DNA from: Pseudomonas fluorescens Q2-87
Lineage (GTDB): Bacteria > Pseudomonadota > Gammaproteobacteria > Pseudomonadales > Pseudomonadaceae
Direction: 5' to 3'
Assembly: GCF_000281895.1 (NCBI RefSeq)
Contig: NZ_CM001558.1
Span: forward strand, 2,608,556 to 2,672,555
Length of the DNA stretch: 64,000 bases
Every line of letters starts with the position of its first letter. Position 1 is the first letter of the stretch. The notes below the pieces were generated by a model. The model had not been told where the DNA came from, made no database searches, and was given only the letters and a program-made list of their open reading frames with translations. Shown here piece by piece: positions 47,607 to 58,728 of the stretch. The position numbers and the translations under genes are program-made.

Positions 47607-50264
47607 TTATTGGCCAGGCAGCAATGCCCTCGCCAGAAACCCTGCCGTCCGGCTGTCCGGGCATTCGGCCACGTCGGCCGGCGCACCGCACGCCACGACG
47701 CTTCCGCCTTGGGAGCCCGCGCCAGGGCCAATGTCGATGACCCAGTCGCTTTGGGCCACTACCCGCATGTCGTGCTCCACGACCACCACGGTGTGGCCTT
47801 CATCGACCAGTCGATTGAGTTGCACCAGCAGGCGATCCACGTCCTGGGGATGCAGCCCGTTGGTGGGTTCATCCAGAACGTACAGTGTTGCCCCGCGGGC
47901 CTTGCGCTGCAGTTCGGTCGCCAGCTTGATCCGCTGCGCCTCGCCGCCGGACAGTTCGGTGGCCGGCTGGCCGAGACGCAGGTAACCCAGCCCGATATCC
48001 TGCAGCACTTGTAATGCGCGCCTGGCCGGGGCTTGCTCGGCAAATACCTCGAGCGCCTGGTTCACGGTCAGTTGCAATACCTGGGAAATGTCCAGGCCCT
48101 GCCAGCGAACTTCCAAGGTCTGCGGGTTGTAGCGCGCGCCGTGGCAGGTGGGGCAGGGAGCGTACACGCTGGGCATGAACAACAATTCAACACTGACAAA
48201 GCCTTCTCCTTCGCAGGTCTCGCAGCGGCCCTTGGAGACGTTGAAGGAAAACCTCCCGGCGTCGAAGCCCAAGTCCCGGGCCTGTCCCGTCGCGGCGAAC
48301 AACTTGCGCACGTGATCGAACAAGCCGGTGTAGGTGGCGAGGTTGGAACGCGGCGTGCGGCCGATGGGTTTCTGGTCCACCTGCACCAGTCGCTTGACCG
48401 CGTCGAGCCCGGCGCTGATGCGACCGCCGCTGATTTGCGCAGGTTCGTCTTCCAGGCTCTGCTCGTCGGCTTCGCTATCAGAGGTGGCCTGACCCAGATG
48501 GGTGCCGACCAGATCCAGCAGGGCCTGGCTGACCAGGCTGGATTTTCCTGAGCCGGAAATGCCGGTCACAGCGGTGAAGCAACCCAAGGGGAAGGCCGCG
48601 CTCAGGTTATCGAGGTTGTTGCGAGTGATGCCTTCCAGGCGCAGCCAATCCTTGGGTGCCCGTGGGCTGCGAGCGGTGGCGTGTTGCTCGCCGAATAGGT
48701 AGCCGCGGGTCCGTGATTCGGGCACGTGTCCCAGGCCTGCCGGTGGACCGCTGTAGAGGATTTTCCCGCCTTGTTCGCCGGCGTCCGGACCCACGTCGAC
48801 GAGCCAGTCGGCGCGGCGCATCGTATCCAGGTCATGTTCGACCACAAATACCGAGTTGCCCGCTTCCTTGAGACGTTGCAAGGCGCCAAACAGCGCTTCG
48901 CTGTCGGCCGGGTGCAGGCCGGCGGAGGGTTCGTCCAGCACATAAATCACTCCGAACAACTGGGAATTGAGCTGCGTCGCCAGGCGCAGGCGTTGCAGTT
49001 CGCCGGACGAGAGTGTCGGCGTGCTGCGCTCCAGGGCGAGGTAACCGAGGCCCAGGTCGATGAGGGTGACGATCCGTTCCAGCAGTTCGGCGGCGATGCG
49101 TTGCGCGGCCAGGCGTTTTTCCAGGGAAAGGTTGGGGGTGTGGCGCGCGTCGGGCCCTCCGGCATGAGGATTGTCGCCCCGAGCAGCGCGTTGGTCCCGG
49201 GCCAGGCGGGTTTGCTGGTGCGTCAGGACCTGCCCTGGTTCTTCGGCTTGTTCGAGGTAGGCGGGCGCCAGGACACTTCGGAGCACCTCGGCCAATTCCA
49301 GCAGGGGCAGTTGCGACAGCTCGGCGATGTCCAGGCCGGCGAAGGTCACCGTCAGTGCCTCGCGCTTGAGGCGCTTGCCTTCGCACAGCGGACAGGGACT
49401 GGCCCGCATGTACTGGGCGACGCGCTTGCGCATCTGCGCGCTTTGCGAATGCATGAATGTGTGCAACAGATAACGCCGGGCGCCGCTGAACGTACCCTGG
49501 TAACTGGGCTCGAGCTTGCGCTTGAGGGCGGCGCGGGTCTGGGCCGGGGTGAGCCCGGCGTATACCGGGACGGTGGGCGTTTCTTCGGTGAACAGTATCC
49601 AGTCGCGCTGTTTTTTCGGCAGGTCGCGCCAAGGGATGTCGACGTCATAGCCCAGGGTCACGAGGATGTCCCGCAGGTTCTGGCCTTGCCAGGCCATGGG
49701 CCAAGCGGCCACGGCCCGTTCGCGAATGGTCAAGGAGGGATCCGGCACCATCGACGCTTCGGTCACTTCGTAGACGCGCCCCAGGCCATGGCATTGCTGG
49801 CAGGCACCTTGGGGCGTGTTGGGCGAGAAGTCCTCGGCGTAGAGCATCGGCTGGTCGGCCGGATAACTACCCGCACGGGAATAGAGCATACGGATCAGGC
49901 TCGACAAGGTGGTGACGCTGCCCACCGAGGAGCGTGCGCTGGGTGTGCCGCGCTGTTGTTGCAAGGCCACCGCCGGCGGCAAGCCCTCGATGCTGTCGAC
50001 ATCCGGCACGCCCACCTGGTCGATCAGGCGCCGCGCATAAGGCGCGACGGATTCGAAGTAGCGACGCTGGGCTTCGGCGTAGAGCGTGGAGAAAGCCAGC
50101 GATGATTTGCCCGACCCCGACACGCCGGTAAACACCACCAGGGCATCGCGAGGGATGTCCACGTCGACATTCTTGAGGTTGTGTTCGCGAGCACCACGTA
50201 CCCGGACGAAGCCGGTGCCTTGCGGCGAGTCAACGGTTGAAGCAGGAGCGGAGCGTGGGGGCAT
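47607..50264 (-). CDS. UvrA-like excision repair ATPase, shorter paralogue
   Basis: An 885-residue double ABC ATPase. Two Walker A motifs are present (GVSGSGKSS and GISGSGKSS), two signature regions ([15 protein letters not shown] and [15 protein letters not shown]), and zinc-finger-like cysteines ([33 protein letters not shown]). It is about 55 residues shorter than housekeeping UvrA (940 in E. coli) and resembles UvrA2-type paralogues that act in DNA-damage tolerance or drug resistance. The start at 50264 (MPPRSAPAS) has AAGGA seven bases upstream. It sits on the opposite strand between hemN and nosR and shows no functional link to them. Confidence 0.85.
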   Translation of the reverse strand: MPPRSAPASTVDSPQGTGFVRVRGAREHNLKNVDVDIPRDALVVFTGVSGSGKSSLAFSTLYAEAQRRYFESVAPYARRLIDQVGVPDVDSIEGLPPAVALQQQRGTPSARSSVGSVTTLSSLIRMLYSRAGSYPADQPMLYAEDFSPNTPQGACQQCHGLGRVYEVTEASMVPDPSLTIRERAVAAWPMAWQGQNLRDILVTLGYDVDIPWRDLPKKQRDWILFTEETPTVPVYAGLTPAQTRAALKRKLEPSYQGTFSGARRYLLHTFMHSQSAQMRKRVAQYMRASPCPLCEGKRLKREALTVTFAGLDIAELSQLPLLELAEVLRSVLAPAYLEQAEEPGQVLTHQQTRLARDQRAARGDNPHAGGPDARHTPNLSLEKRLAAQRIAAELLERIVTLIDLGLGYLALERSTPTLSSGELQRLRLATQLNSQLFGVIYVLDEPSAGLHPADSEALFGALQRLKEAGNSVFVVEHDLDTMRRADWLVDVGPDAGEQGGKILYSGPPAGLGHVPESRTRGYLFGEQHATARSPRAPKDWLRLEGITRNNLDNLSAAFPLGCFTAVTGISGSGKSSLVSQALLDLVGTHLGQATSDSEADEQSLEDEPAQISGGRISAGLDAVKRLVQVDQKPIGRTPRSNLATYTGLFDHVRKLFAATGQARDLGFDAGRFSFNVSKGRCETCEGEGFVSVELLFMPSVYAPCPTCHGARYNPQTLEVRWQGLDISQVLQLTVNQALEVFAEQAPARRALQVLQDIGLGYLRLGQPATELSGGEAQRIKLATELQRKARGATLYVLDEPTNGLHPQDVDRLLVQLNRLVDEGHTVVVVEHDMRVVAQSDWVIDIGPGAGSQGGSVVACGAPADVAECPDSRTAGFLARALLPGQ

Positions 50265-50580
50265 CGGGCATTCCTTGTGGACGTTGGTGCAACGCATCGG
50301 GGCGTTATGGCGATGGGAAAGTGGACTGGAACACAGCGCTGATCATTATGCGACCGGGTTGAACCGTTGGGGTGCGATAAAAATTTGCTCCGGGCGCAAG
50401 AGGTGACAAAGCGCTGCAGGTTTCCCCTCGCCACAAGAAGCAGTTCAGCTGGACTGCTCACTGACCACCGGGTCCTGGATCGCCGGGTTTAGTTTTTCCA
50501 AGTTGATTTCAATCAAGGGCCGGGCAGGGGGGCGGGTCTTACCATGATCGCCAAGATCCTGTCCTTAAGCCCTGGCGTCC
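50265..50580. other. Divergent intergenic region, uvrA-like / nosR
   Basis: 316 bp holding the ANR/DNR box of nosR and presumably the promoter of the uvrA-like gene. No additional gene or repeat was seen. Confidence 0.6.
50503..50516. promoter_or_regulatory. Perfect ANR/DNR box of the nos operon
   Basis: TTGATTTCAATCAA is a full match to TTGAT-N4-ATCAA. It ends 64 bp upstream of nosR, a usual distance for class II activation by DNR. Confidence 0.82.
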
Positions 50581-52746
50581 ATGACCCCTCACTTTGTGAT
50601 GTTCCCCTCCCGCTTTTGGCTTCACGGGCTGTTCGTTTTCCTGCTGTTGTTCGCGGGCCATGCCCAGGCCAAGGACTACGGTGAAATCCAGCAGCAACGC
50701 ATTCACCATGTCTTGGACCAGACCGACTCGATTTCCGCGCCCGAAGGACAGTTCAAGGTTCGCAAGCTGTCCGCTGCCGGCAAGCTCCTGGGCTATGTGT
50801 TTCAAAGCCTGGACGTGGTGGACATTCCCGCGTATTCAGGCAAGCCGATCAATGTCCAGGTGATCCTTGATCCGGCCGGTGTCATCCTCGACGCCTACGT
50901 GCTGGAACACCACGAACCGATTCTGCTGATCGGCATCGCCGAAGAAAAACTTCACGCGTTCAGCGCCCGCTACAGCGGCATCAAGGTCAATCAACGGGTC
51001 GTGGTGGGGCATTCCAGCGACCCGAACGCGGTGACGGTGGATGCGATTGCCGGTGCCACCGTGACGGCGATGGTGGTCAATGAGGTCATCATGCGCGCCG
51101 CCCATGATGTGGCGGTGTCCCTGGCCCTGGTCAAGGGCGATGCGGGATTGGCGGTGGCGCCGGCCCGGGTGCGGCAAGACATTTACCAACCCGCCGACTG
51201 GAAGACCCTGACCGGTAATGGCGCCATACGCCGCCTGCACCTGACCCGCGGCCAGGTCGACGCGTCCTTCAAGGGGACGGAGGCTGAGCAGGTTGAACTC
51301 GCCAGCGCCGAGCAGGCCGACGATACGTTCATCGACCTGTACCTCACTCACCTGAACCCGCCCACCATTGGCCGCAACCTGCTGGGCGAAGCGCAGTACC
51401 GCAGTCTGATGAACACGCTCAAACCCGGCGAGCAAGCCATCGCTGTCATGGGCAGCGGGCGTTACTCCTTCAAGGGCTCGGGCTACGTGCGCGGCGGCAT
51501 TTTCGACCGGGTGCTGTTGCGCCAGTTTGGCGACGTGATCAGCTTTCGCGACATGGATTTCCAGCGTCTGGATGACGTAGCCGTCGAGGACATGCCTGAA
51601 TTCGACGAAATGGCGATTTTCATTGTCCGTGCCGTCCACCGCTTCGATCCCGGCTCGCCCTGGAGCCTGGAACTGCTGATACGTCGGCAGACCGGGCCGG
51701 TCAGTGGGATCTTCAGCAGTTTCGAACTGGCTTATCAACTGCCCGAGCCTTACCTGGAACGGCCATTGCCCACGCCCGAGCAACTGGCGGCGGCCGAAGA
51801 AGCCAGCCGGCCGATGTGGCTGACGCTCTGGTATCAGAAAAGCCTGGAAATCACGGTGCTCGGCGTGGCGTTGCTGGTGCTGACGGCAATCCTGTTTTTC
51901 CAGGATTCGCTGGCCCGGCGGCCGAGGTTGTTGCATTGGTTGCGTCGGGGCTACTTGGTATTCACCGTGGTGTTCCTTGGTGGCTACGGGCTGGCGCAGT
52001 TGTCGGTGGTCAACGTGCTGACCTTCGTCCACGCCTTGTTCGAAGGTTTTCGCTGGGAACTGTTCCTCACCGATCCGCTGATCTTCATCCTCTGGGTGTT
52101 CACCGCCGCCAGCATCCTTCTGTGGGGACGCGGGGTGTTCTGCGGCTGGCTGTGTCCGTTCGGCGCGTTGCAGGAACTGATCAACGAACTGGCGCGCAAG
52201 CTCAAGGTGCCTCAATACGAATTGCCGTTCGCCGTGCATGAGCGGCTGTGGGCGATCAAATACATCATTTTGCTTGCCCTGTTCGGCATCTCGCTGGAGT
52301 CGATGGCCACCGCCGAACGGCTGGCCGAAGTTGAGCCGTTCAAGACCGCCATTACCCTGCGGTTCGACCGCCAGTGGTGGTTCGTCGCCTATGCGGCGGG
52401 CCTGCTGCTGATCAACGTGTTTACGCGAAAAGTCTATTGCCGCTACGTCTGCCCGTTGGGCGCGGCCCTGGCGATGCCTACCCGCCTGCGGTTGTTCGAC
52501 TGGCTCAAGCGCCGCAAGGAGTGTGGCGACCCCTGCCAGTTGTGCGCCAAGGAATGCGAGATCCAGGCGATTCATCCCGACGGCCGCATCAACGCCAACG
52601 AATGCCACTACTGCCTCGACTGCCAGATGACCTGGCACAACGAAAACAAATGCCCGCCGCTGATCAACAAGCGCAAGAAACGCGGCAAGGCGAGCAACAC
52701 CGATTCGCAGTTGATCCCCGTGGTGCAGGTGAGTTCGACGCCATGA
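50581..52746 (+). CDS. nosR: NosR, membrane flavo/iron-sulfur protein for N2O reduction
   Basis: A 721-residue inner-membrane protein needed for nosZ expression and electron supply to N2O reductase. A signal peptide (about 1-30, ending GHAQA) precedes a periplasmic FMN-binding domain with the attachment segment AGATVTAMVV near 157. Several spans follow (from about 425). Polyferredoxin-like cytoplasmic motifs are CGWLCPFG (near 520) and CRYVCPLG (near 619), followed by two ferredoxin-type clusters (CGDPCQLCAKEC and CHYCLDC). The length fits the family. No strong ribosome site is seen at 50581; an internal ATG at 50599 is possible. Confidence 0.95.
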   Translation: MTPHFVMFPSRFWLHGLFVFLLLFAGHAQAKDYGEIQQQRIHHVLDQTDSISAPEGQFKVRKLSAAGKLLGYVFQSLDVVDIPAYSGKPINVQVILDPAGVILDAYVLEHHEPILLIGIAEEKLHAFSARYSGIKVNQRVVVGHSSDPNAVTVDAIAGATVTAMVVNEVIMRAAHDVAVSLALVKGDAGLAVAPARVRQDIYQPADWKTLTGNGAIRRLHLTRGQVDASFKGTEAEQVELASAEQADDTFIDLYLTHLNPPTIGRNLLGEAQYRSLMNTLKPGEQAIAVMGSGRYSFKGSGYVRGGIFDRVLLRQFGDVISFRDMDFQRLDDVAVEDMPEFDEMAIFIVRAVHRFDPGSPWSLELLIRRQTGPVSGIFSSFELAYQLPEPYLERPLPTPEQLAAAEEASRPMWLTLWYQKSLEITVLGVALLVLTAILFFQDSLARRPRLLHWLRRGYLVFTVVFLGGYGLAQLSVVNVLTFVHALFEGFRWELFLTDPLIFILWVFTAASILLWGRGVFCGWLCPFGALQELINELARKLKVPQYELPFAVHERLWAIKYIILLALFGISLESMATAERLAEVEPFKTAITLRFDRQWWFVAYAAGLLLINVFTRKVYCRYVCPLGAALAMPTRLRLFDWLKRRKECGDPCQLCAKECEIQAIHPDGRINANECHYCLDCQMTWHNENKCPPLINKRKKRGKASNTDSQLIPVVQVSSTP

Positions 52747-52801
52747 GGCTCGCCAATGGCCTGTTTCCCTTGACCCTTTCCTTCTTCATGGAGCACACAG
52801 C

Positions 52802-54721
52802 ATGAGCGATAAAAAAACCGAACCCACTGGGGTGGCGGAAGAACCCCGGGGTGTCAGCCGGCGCAGCTTCCTCGGCACCGGTGCGGTAACGGGTGCGGTC
52901 CTGGCCGGCGCCACGGCACTGGGCGCCGGGACGTTCACTCGCGAATCCTGGGCCGCAGCAGCCAAGGAAGCCAAGTCCAAGATCCACGTCGGGCCCGGTG
53001 AGTTGGACGAGTACTACGGTTTCTGGAGCGGCGGCCACCAGGGCGAGGTGCGGGTGCTGGGCGTACCGTCGATGCGTGAGCTGATGCGCATCCCGGTGTT
53101 CAACGTCGACTCGGCTACCGGTTGGGGGCTGACCAACGAAAGCAAGCACATCCTCGGCGAAAGCGCGAAATACCAGAACGGTGATTGCCATCACCCGCAC
53201 ATTTCCATGACCGACGGCAAATACGACGGCAAATACCTGTTTATCAACGACAAGGCCAACTCCCGGGTCGCGCGCATTCGCCTGGACATCATGAAGTGCG
53301 ACAAGATGCTCACGGTCCCCAACGTGCAAGCCATCCATGGCCTGCGCCTGCAAAAGGTGCCGTACACCAAGTATGTGTTCGCCAACGCTGAGTTCGTGAT
53401 CCCGCACCCCAACGACGGCCATACCTTCGACCTGCAGGACAAAAACAGCTTCACGATGTTCAACGCCATCGATGCCGAGAAAATGGAAATGGCCTTCCAG
53501 GTCATCGTCGACGGCAACCTGGACAACTCCGATGCTGACTACACCGGCAAATACGCCGCCAGCACCTGCTACAACTCCGAGAAGGCCTACGACCTGGGCG
53601 GCATGATGCGCAACGAGCGCGACTGGGTGGTGGTGTTCAACATCCCGCGTATCGAGGCGGCGATCAAGGCCGGCAAATTCATCAACCTGGACGGTTCGAA
53701 GGTGCCGGTGGTCGACGGTCGTAAAACCGATGGAAAGGACTCCGAGTTCACCCGCTACATCCCGGTGCCGAAGAACCCCCACGGGCTCAATACTTCGTCC
53801 GACGGCAAATATTTCATCGCCAACGGCAAGCTGTCGCCCACGGTGTCGATGATCGCCATCGACCGCCTGGATGACCTGTTCAACGACCGTTTCAAGGATC
53901 CACGCGAAGTGATCGTCGCTGAGCCTGAGCTGGGCCTTGGGCCTTTGCACACGACCTTCGACGGACGTGGCAACGCCTACACCACCTTGTTCATCGACAG
54001 CCAGGTGGTGAAGTGGAACATGGACGAGGCCATCCGCGCCTACAAGGGCGAGAAGGTCAATTACATCAAGCAGAAGCTCGACGTGCAGTACCAGCCCGGC
54101 CACAACCACGCGTCCCTCACCGAAACCAGCGAGGCGGACGGCAAGTGGCTGGTGGTGTTGTGCAAATTCTCCAAGGATCGCTTCCTGCCTACCGGCCCAC
54201 TGCATCCGGAGAACGATCAACTGATCGACATTTCCGGCGAGGAAATGAAGCTGGTGCACGACGGCCCGGCCTTTGCCGAGCCCCATGACTGCATCCTCGC
54301 CCGGCGCGACCAGATCAAGACGCAGAAGATCTGGAACCGCGCCGATCCGTTTTTTGCCGAGACCGTGGCCCGGGCGAAAAAGGATGGAATCAACCTGGAA
54401 ACCGACAACAAGGTCATCCGCGACGGTAACAAGGTGCGCGTGTACATGACGTCGATGGCGCCGGCTTACGGCCTGACGGAGTTCACCGTCAAGCAGGGCA
54501 ACGAGGTGACCGTGACGATCACCAACATTGACCAGATCGAGGACGTCACCCACGGCTTCGTCATGACCAACCATGGCGCAAGCATGGAGATCAGCCCGCA
54601 ACAGACCTCATCCATCACCTTTACCGCCGACAAGGCTGGCCTGCATTGGTACTACTGCAGCTGGTTCTGCCACGCCCTGCACATGGAAATGGTCGGCCGC
54701 ATGCTGGTTGAAAAAGCCTGA
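52802..54721 (+). CDS. nosZ: Nitrous-oxide reductase (clade I)
   Basis: Periplasmic copper enzyme of 639 residues that reduces N2O to N2. A twin-arginine signal (SRRSFLGTGAV) identifies Tat export and clade I. The beta-propeller carries CuZ ligands, beginning with DCHHPH near residue 128. The C-terminal cupredoxin domain has the CuA motif CSWFCHALHMEM (about 619-630). All expected ligands are visible, so the enzyme should be active. It lies 55 bp after nosR and is expected to share its ANR/DNR-controlled transcript. Confidence 0.98.
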   Translation: MSDKKTEPTGVAEEPRGVSRRSFLGTGAVTGAVLAGATALGAGTFTRESWAAAAKEAKSKIHVGPGELDEYYGFWSGGHQGEVRVLGVPSMRELMRIPVFNVDSATGWGLTNESKHILGESAKYQNGDCHHPHISMTDGKYDGKYLFINDKANSRVARIRLDIMKCDKMLTVPNVQAIHGLRLQKVPYTKYVFANAEFVIPHPNDGHTFDLQDKNSFTMFNAIDAEKMEMAFQVIVDGNLDNSDADYTGKYAASTCYNSEKAYDLGGMMRNERDWVVVFNIPRIEAAIKAGKFINLDGSKVPVVDGRKTDGKDSEFTRYIPVPKNPHGLNTSSDGKYFIANGKLSPTVSMIAIDRLDDLFNDRFKDPREVIVAEPELGLGPLHTTFDGRGNAYTTLFIDSQVVKWNMDEAIRAYKGEKVNYIKQKLDVQYQPGHNHASLTETSEADGKWLVVLCKFSKDRFLPTGPLHPENDQLIDISGEEMKLVHDGPAFAEPHDCILARRDQIKTQKIWNRADPFFAETVARAKKDGINLETDNKVIRDGNKVRVYMTSMAPAYGLTEFTVKQGNEVTVTITNIDQIEDVTHGFVMTNHGASMEISPQQTSSITFTADKAGLHWYYCSWFCHALHMEMVGRMLVEKA

Positions 54722-54747
54722 GTCAACTCATCAAGGAGACCCTTTCA

Positions 54748-56067
54748 ATGACCGGGAACACGCAGCCACCTGCGGGCCACGCTTGCCGACCGGTCATTGC
54801 ACTGGTGCTTTGTCTACTGTCGGGCGGCGCGATGTGCGCGCCGCAGCCGATCACGAATCTGCCCTTGCAGGCCGATGGCGAGCAACAATGGCGCCTGCCT
54901 GCGGGGCATTACCAAGGCTCGTTCAGTATCGATCAGCCGATGACCCTGACCTGTGCGCCGGATGCGGTATTCCAGGGGCAGGGCGAGGGCAACGGGTTGA
55001 TCATTCGCGCGCCGAACGTCCAAGTCCAGGGTTGTACGTTCCTGGATTGGGGCCATGACCTGACCGCCATGAACGCTGCCGTGTTCATCCAGCCGGTCGC
55101 CCAAGGCGCCGTGGTTCGTGCGAACCGCATGCAGGGGCAGGGCTTCGGCATTTGGGTCGATGGCACGCGAGACGTCAGCCTGATCGACAACCGCATCCAG
55201 GGCGACCCCAACCTGCGTTCCCAGGATCGCGGTAACGGCATTCATCTGTACGCCGTGCACGGTGCCCGAGTCATCGGTAACCAGGTGCACGAAACCCGCG
55301 ATGGCATCTACATCGACACCTCCAGTGGCAACCTGCTCCAGGGCAATGTCCTAGAGGACCTGCGCTACGGCGTGCATTACATGTTCGCCAACGATAATCG
55401 CCTGCTGGACAACGTCACCCGGCGTACCCGCACCGGTTATGCCTTGATGCAAAGCCGGCAACTGACAGTCATCGGCAACCGCTCCGAGCAGGATCAGAAC
55501 TACGGGATCCTGATGAACTACATCACCTATTCGACCTTGCGCGACAACTTCGTGACCGACGTGCGCGACGGGTCCACCGGCGACACCATGATTACCGGCG
55601 CCGAGGGCAAGGCCCTGTTCATCTACAACTCGCTGTTCAACCGCATCGAAGGCAATCACTTCGAGCGCAGCGCCGTGGGCATCCATTTGACTGCCGGCTC
55701 GGAGGACAACCGCATCGCCGGGAATGCCTTCGTGCATAACCAGCGCCAGGTCAAATACGTCGCCACGCGATTGCAGGAGTGGTCGGCGGACGGGCGCGGC
55801 AATTATTGGAGCGATTACCTGGGCTGGGACCGTAATGGCGATGGCCTGGGCGATGTGGCCTATGAACCCAACGATAACGTCGATCGCCTGCTGTGGTTGT
55901 ACCCGCAGGTACGGCTGTTGATGAACAGTCCGGGGATCGAACTGCTGCGCTGGGTGCAGCGGGCCTTCCCGGTAATGAAATCCCCTGGGGTGATGGACAG
56001 CCATCCGCTGATGGAAACGCCGGCCCGTCCCCCCCAACGCAACAGTGCCCAGGAGGACGCGTCTTGA
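54748..56067 (+). CDS. nosD: NosD, periplasmic copper-site maturation protein
   Basis: A 439-residue periplasmic protein with a signal peptide (about 1-32) and a right-handed beta-helix of CASH repeats ([37 protein letters not shown] and [20 protein letters not shown] are visible turns). With NosF and NosY it forms the ABC complex that assembles the CuZ centre of NosZ. AAGGAG precedes the ATG. The end overlaps nosF by four bases. Confidence 0.94.
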   Translation: MTGNTQPPAGHACRPVIALVLCLLSGGAMCAPQPITNLPLQADGEQQWRLPAGHYQGSFSIDQPMTLTCAPDAVFQGQGEGNGLIIRAPNVQVQGCTFLDWGHDLTAMNAAVFIQPVAQGAVVRANRMQGQGFGIWVDGTRDVSLIDNRIQGDPNLRSQDRGNGIHLYAVHGARVIGNQVHETRDGIYIDTSSGNLLQGNVLEDLRYGVHYMFANDNRLLDNVTRRTRTGYALMQSRQLTVIGNRSEQDQNYGILMNYITYSTLRDNFVTDVRDGSTGDTMITGAEGKALFIYNSLFNRIEGNHFERSAVGIHLTAGSEDNRIAGNAFVHNQRQVKYVATRLQEWSADGRGNYWSDYLGWDRNGDGLGDVAYEPNDNVDRLLWLYPQVRLLMNSPGIELLRWVQRAFPVMKSPGVMDSHPLMETPARPPQRNSAQEDAS

Positions 56068-56981
56068 ACGTCGTCGAGATCGAAGGCGTCAGCCAGCGCT
56101 ATGGTGACGTCGCCGTGTTGCGCGAGCTGAACTTGAACCTGGCCCAGGGCGAAGTGCTCGGCCTGTTCGGCCATAACGGTGCGGGCAAGACCACCACCAT
56201 GAAGCTGATCCTCGGTTTGCTGCGGGCCAGTGAGGGTGAGGTGCGTGTTTTCGGGCGCAATCCCGGCGATCCGGCCGTGCGGCGAATGCTCGGTTACTTG
56301 CCAGAGAACGTGATGTTTTATCCGCAGTTGAGTGGGCTGGAAACCTTGCGCCATTTTGCTCGGCTCAAAGGCGCCGCGCCGGAACAGGTCGAGCGCCTGC
56401 TCGAAGAGGTGGGATTGGCCGAGGCCGCCCGGCGCCGCGTGCGCACCTATTCCAAGGGCATGCGTCAGCGCCTCGGGCTGGCCCAGGCGCTGCTCGGCCA
56501 ACCGCGCCTGTTGCTGCTGGACGAACCGACCGTTGGCCTGGACCCCATCGCCACCCAGGACCTGTATCAACTGCTGGATCGCCTGCGTTGGCAGGGCACC
56601 AGCATCATTCTGTGTTCGCACGTCTTGCCTGGGGTGGAAGCTCACATCAACCGCGCCGCGATTCTCACCCGAGGCCGCCTGTTGGCCCTCGGCAGCCTGG
56701 CTCGGTTGCGCGAGGACGCCAGGCTGCCGACGCTGATCCGCGCCTCGGGCCTGTCTCGGGCCGACTGGCTTCGCCAACATTGGCGCAGCGAAGGGCACGT
56801 CACCCAGGGATGGGGCGCGGAAGGAGTCCAGGTGTCCGCGCCGGACGGCAGCAAGCTCGCCTTGTTGCGCCAGTTGCTGGCCCAGGACGACCCGACGGAT
56901 GTCGAGATCAAGCCGCCGTCCCTGGAAGACCTGTACCGTCATTACATGGTCCGTGCGGCCGCCGAGGAGGCCAGCCAATGA
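56064..56981 (+). CDS. nosF: NosF, ABC ATPase of the CuZ assembly complex
   Basis: A 305-residue cytoplasmic ATPase. Walker A is GHNGAGKTT, the signature is [15 protein letters not shown], and Walker B is [13 protein letters not shown]. The TTG at 56064 is chosen as start: AGGAGG lies seven bases upstream, the encoded N-terminus is [12 protein letters not shown], and it overlaps the nosD stop. The longer open frame inside nosD is spurious. It energises NosDFY. Confidence 0.93.
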   Translation: MNVVEIEGVSQRYGDVAVLRELNLNLAQGEVLGLFGHNGAGKTTTMKLILGLLRASEGEVRVFGRNPGDPAVRRMLGYLPENVMFYPQLSGLETLRHFARLKGAAPEQVERLLEEVGLAEAARRRVRTYSKGMRQRLGLAQALLGQPRLLLLDEPTVGLDPIATQDLYQLLDRLRWQGTSIILCSHVLPGVEAHINRAAILTRGRLLALGSLARLREDARLPTLIRASGLSRADWLRQHWRSEGHVTQGWGAEGVQVSAPDGSKLALLRQLLAQDDPTDVEIKPPSLEDLYRHYMVRAAAEEASQ

Positions 56982-57808
56982 ACCCGATCTGGAACATGGC
57001 GCGCAAGGAGTTCAGCGACGGCCTGCGTAATCGTTGGTTGTTGGCGATCAGCCTGTTATTCGCGGTGCTTGCCATTGGCATCGCCTGGCTTGGCGCGGCG
57101 GCGTCCGGGCAATTGGGCTTTACCTCGGTACCGGCGACGGTGGCGAGCCTGTCCAGCCTGGCGACTTTCCTGATGCCGTTGATTGCGTTGCTGCTGGCCT
57201 ATGACGCGATTGTCGGTGAGGACGAGAGCGGCACCTTGCTCTTGTTACTCACTTATCCGTTGGGGCGCGGCCAACTACTGTTGGGCAAGTTTGTCGGCCA
57301 CGGCTTGATTCTGACTCTGGCGACGTTCATCGGCTTCGGCTGCGCGATGCTCGCCATCGCGCTGTTGGTCGATGACGTCGAGCTGAGTCTGCTGCTCTGG
57401 GCGTTCGGCCGTTTCATGCTGTCCAGCACCTTGCTGGGCTGGGTGTTCCTGGGGCTGGCCTATGTGTTGAGCAGTCTTTCGGCGGAAAAATCCACCGCGG
57501 CCGGGTTGGCGCTCGGAGTGTGGTTTTTCTTCGTACTGGTGTTCGACTTGGCCTTGCTGGCGCTGCTGGTGCTGAGCGAGGGCCGGTTCAGTCCGGATTT
57601 GCTGCCCTGGTTGCTGCTGTTCAATCCCACGGATGTGTATCGGTTGATCAATCTGTCCGGGTTCGACTCGGCGTCCACCGGTGCGGCGGTGCTGACCCTG
57701 GGCAGCGACCTGCCGGTGTCGGGGCCTTGGCTCTGGTTGTGCCTGTGGGGGTGGCTGGCGGTTCCGTTGTGGCTGGCGCACCGGTTGTTCAATCGCCGGG
57801 CGCTGTGA
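56978..57808 (+). CDS. nosY: NosY, membrane permease of the CuZ assembly complex
   Basis: A 276-residue inner-membrane protein with about six spans, beginning [20 protein letters not shown]. It is the ABC-2-type permease partner of NosF and NosD. The [21 protein letters not shown] and [12 protein letters not shown] segments are typical. The ATG at 56978 overlaps the nosF stop. The length matches other NosY proteins (about 275). Confidence 0.94.
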   Translation: MNPIWNMARKEFSDGLRNRWLLAISLLFAVLAIGIAWLGAAASGQLGFTSVPATVASLSSLATFLMPLIALLLAYDAIVGEDESGTLLLLLTYPLGRGQLLLGKFVGHGLILTLATFIGFGCAMLAIALLVDDVELSLLLWAFGRFMLSSTLLGWVFLGLAYVLSSLSAEKSTAAGLALGVWFFFVLVFDLALLALLVLSEGRFSPDLLPWLLLFNPTDVYRLINLSGFDSASTGAAVLTLGSDLPVSGPWLWLCLWGWLAVPLWLAHRLFNRRAL

Positions 57809-57831
57809 ATGTCTGATCTGAGGAGCATGCA

Positions 57832-58362
57832 ATGATTAACAAGGTGTCTTTGACGGCGGGCCGTTTCCTGGCCGGGATAATGGTGTGCCTGGCGCTGGCG
57901 GCGTGCGGCAAGGCTGGGCCACCGCCGGCCACCGAGGCGGCGCTGGCGTTTCATCCCAGCGATGAATGCCATGTCTGCGGCATGCTCATCAACGACTTTC
58001 CCGGGCCCAAGGGCGCGGCAGTCGGGGCGAACGGGGTGAAGAAGTTCTGCTCGCCGGCAGAGATGCTGGGCTGGTGGCTGCAGCCGGAAAACCATCGCGC
58101 CGACGTCAAGCTGTACGTCCATGACATGGGCCGCAGCCATTGGAACACACCGGACGACGCCCACCTGATTGATGCTCGCACGGCCTATTTCGTCGTCGGC
58201 TCGGGGCTCAAGGGTGCCATGGGCGTCGTACTGGCCTCGTTCTCCGACGCCCAGGCAGCACAAAAACTTGCCAGTGACACCGGCGGCCGCGTGCTGCGCC
58301 TGGAAGACATCGACCAGAAACTGCTCGGGCAGGCGACAGCCATGGCGCCGATGAGCCACTGA
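57832..58362 (+). CDS. nosL: NosL, copper chaperone lipoprotein
   Basis: A 176-residue lipoprotein (lipobox LALAAC, Cys25) that supplies Cu(I) for NosZ maturation. The metal motif is in DECHVCGMLIND with Cys and Met as soft ligands. It is the last gene of the nosRZDFYL operon. nosX/apbE, often next for NosR flavinylation, is absent here, so an ApbE elsewhere would have to serve. GAGGAG lies eight bases before the ATG. Confidence 0.94.
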   Translation: MINKVSLTAGRFLAGIMVCLALAACGKAGPPPATEAALAFHPSDECHVCGMLINDFPGPKGAAVGANGVKKFCSPAEMLGWWLQPENHRADVKLYVHDMGRSHWNTPDDAHLIDARTAYFVVGSGLKGAMGVVLASFSDAQAAQKLASDTGGRVLRLEDIDQKLLGQATAMAPMSH

Positions 58363-58382
58363 TACACAGCCCTGGCGCCTAT

Positions 58383-58515
58383 GTGGCGAGGGAGCTTGCT
58401 CCCGCTGGGGTGCGAAGCGCCCCCAAAACGCCGCACGCAGACAACCTGACCCACCGCAGTAATTGAGCTAAGGGCTGCTGCGCACCCCAGCGGGAGCAAG
58501 CTCCCTCGCCACGGG
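58383..58515. repeat. REP inverted pair after nosL
   Basis: GTGGCGAGGGAGCTTGCTCC and its inverse (GGGAGCAAGCTCCCTCGCCA) about 90 bp apart, each followed inward by the CGCTGGGGTGCG-type arm. It fills most of the 366-bp gap between nosL and nosP; the remainder (58516-58728) presumably holds the nosP promoter, and no other gene is seen. Confidence 0.88.
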
Positions 58516-58728
58516 GGCTGTGGGGGCCGGGGGTTTTGGGGTAGGTCATGCGGCGCCGCCACAAGAAACAGCTCACCCTGATGGCCGCTGTGGTGGATCA
58601 GATTTGCTTGCCACAGCATCAACCTTCTCATCCCATGGAAGCGTCCACCCACTACCCAAGTAGCATTCGTGGCTCAGGCGCGGGTTCGTACACTCAGGGT
58701 TCCTATCACGCACCCGCCGGAGGCGACG

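Noticed and set aside
48726..50105. 459-codon plus-strand open frame inside the uvrA-like gene
   Set aside because: Shadow of the ABC ATPase coding strand; no recognisable domain.
50836..54601. Long minus-strand open frames (600 and 645 codons) opposite nosR and nosZ
   Set aside because: nosR and nosZ are unmistakable on the plus strand; the antisense frames are a by-product of high third-position G+C.
55893..56063. Extended nosF reading frame starting inside nosD
   Set aside because: AGGAGG and TTG at 56064 give the family-length protein; upstream residues are translated from nosD in another frame.
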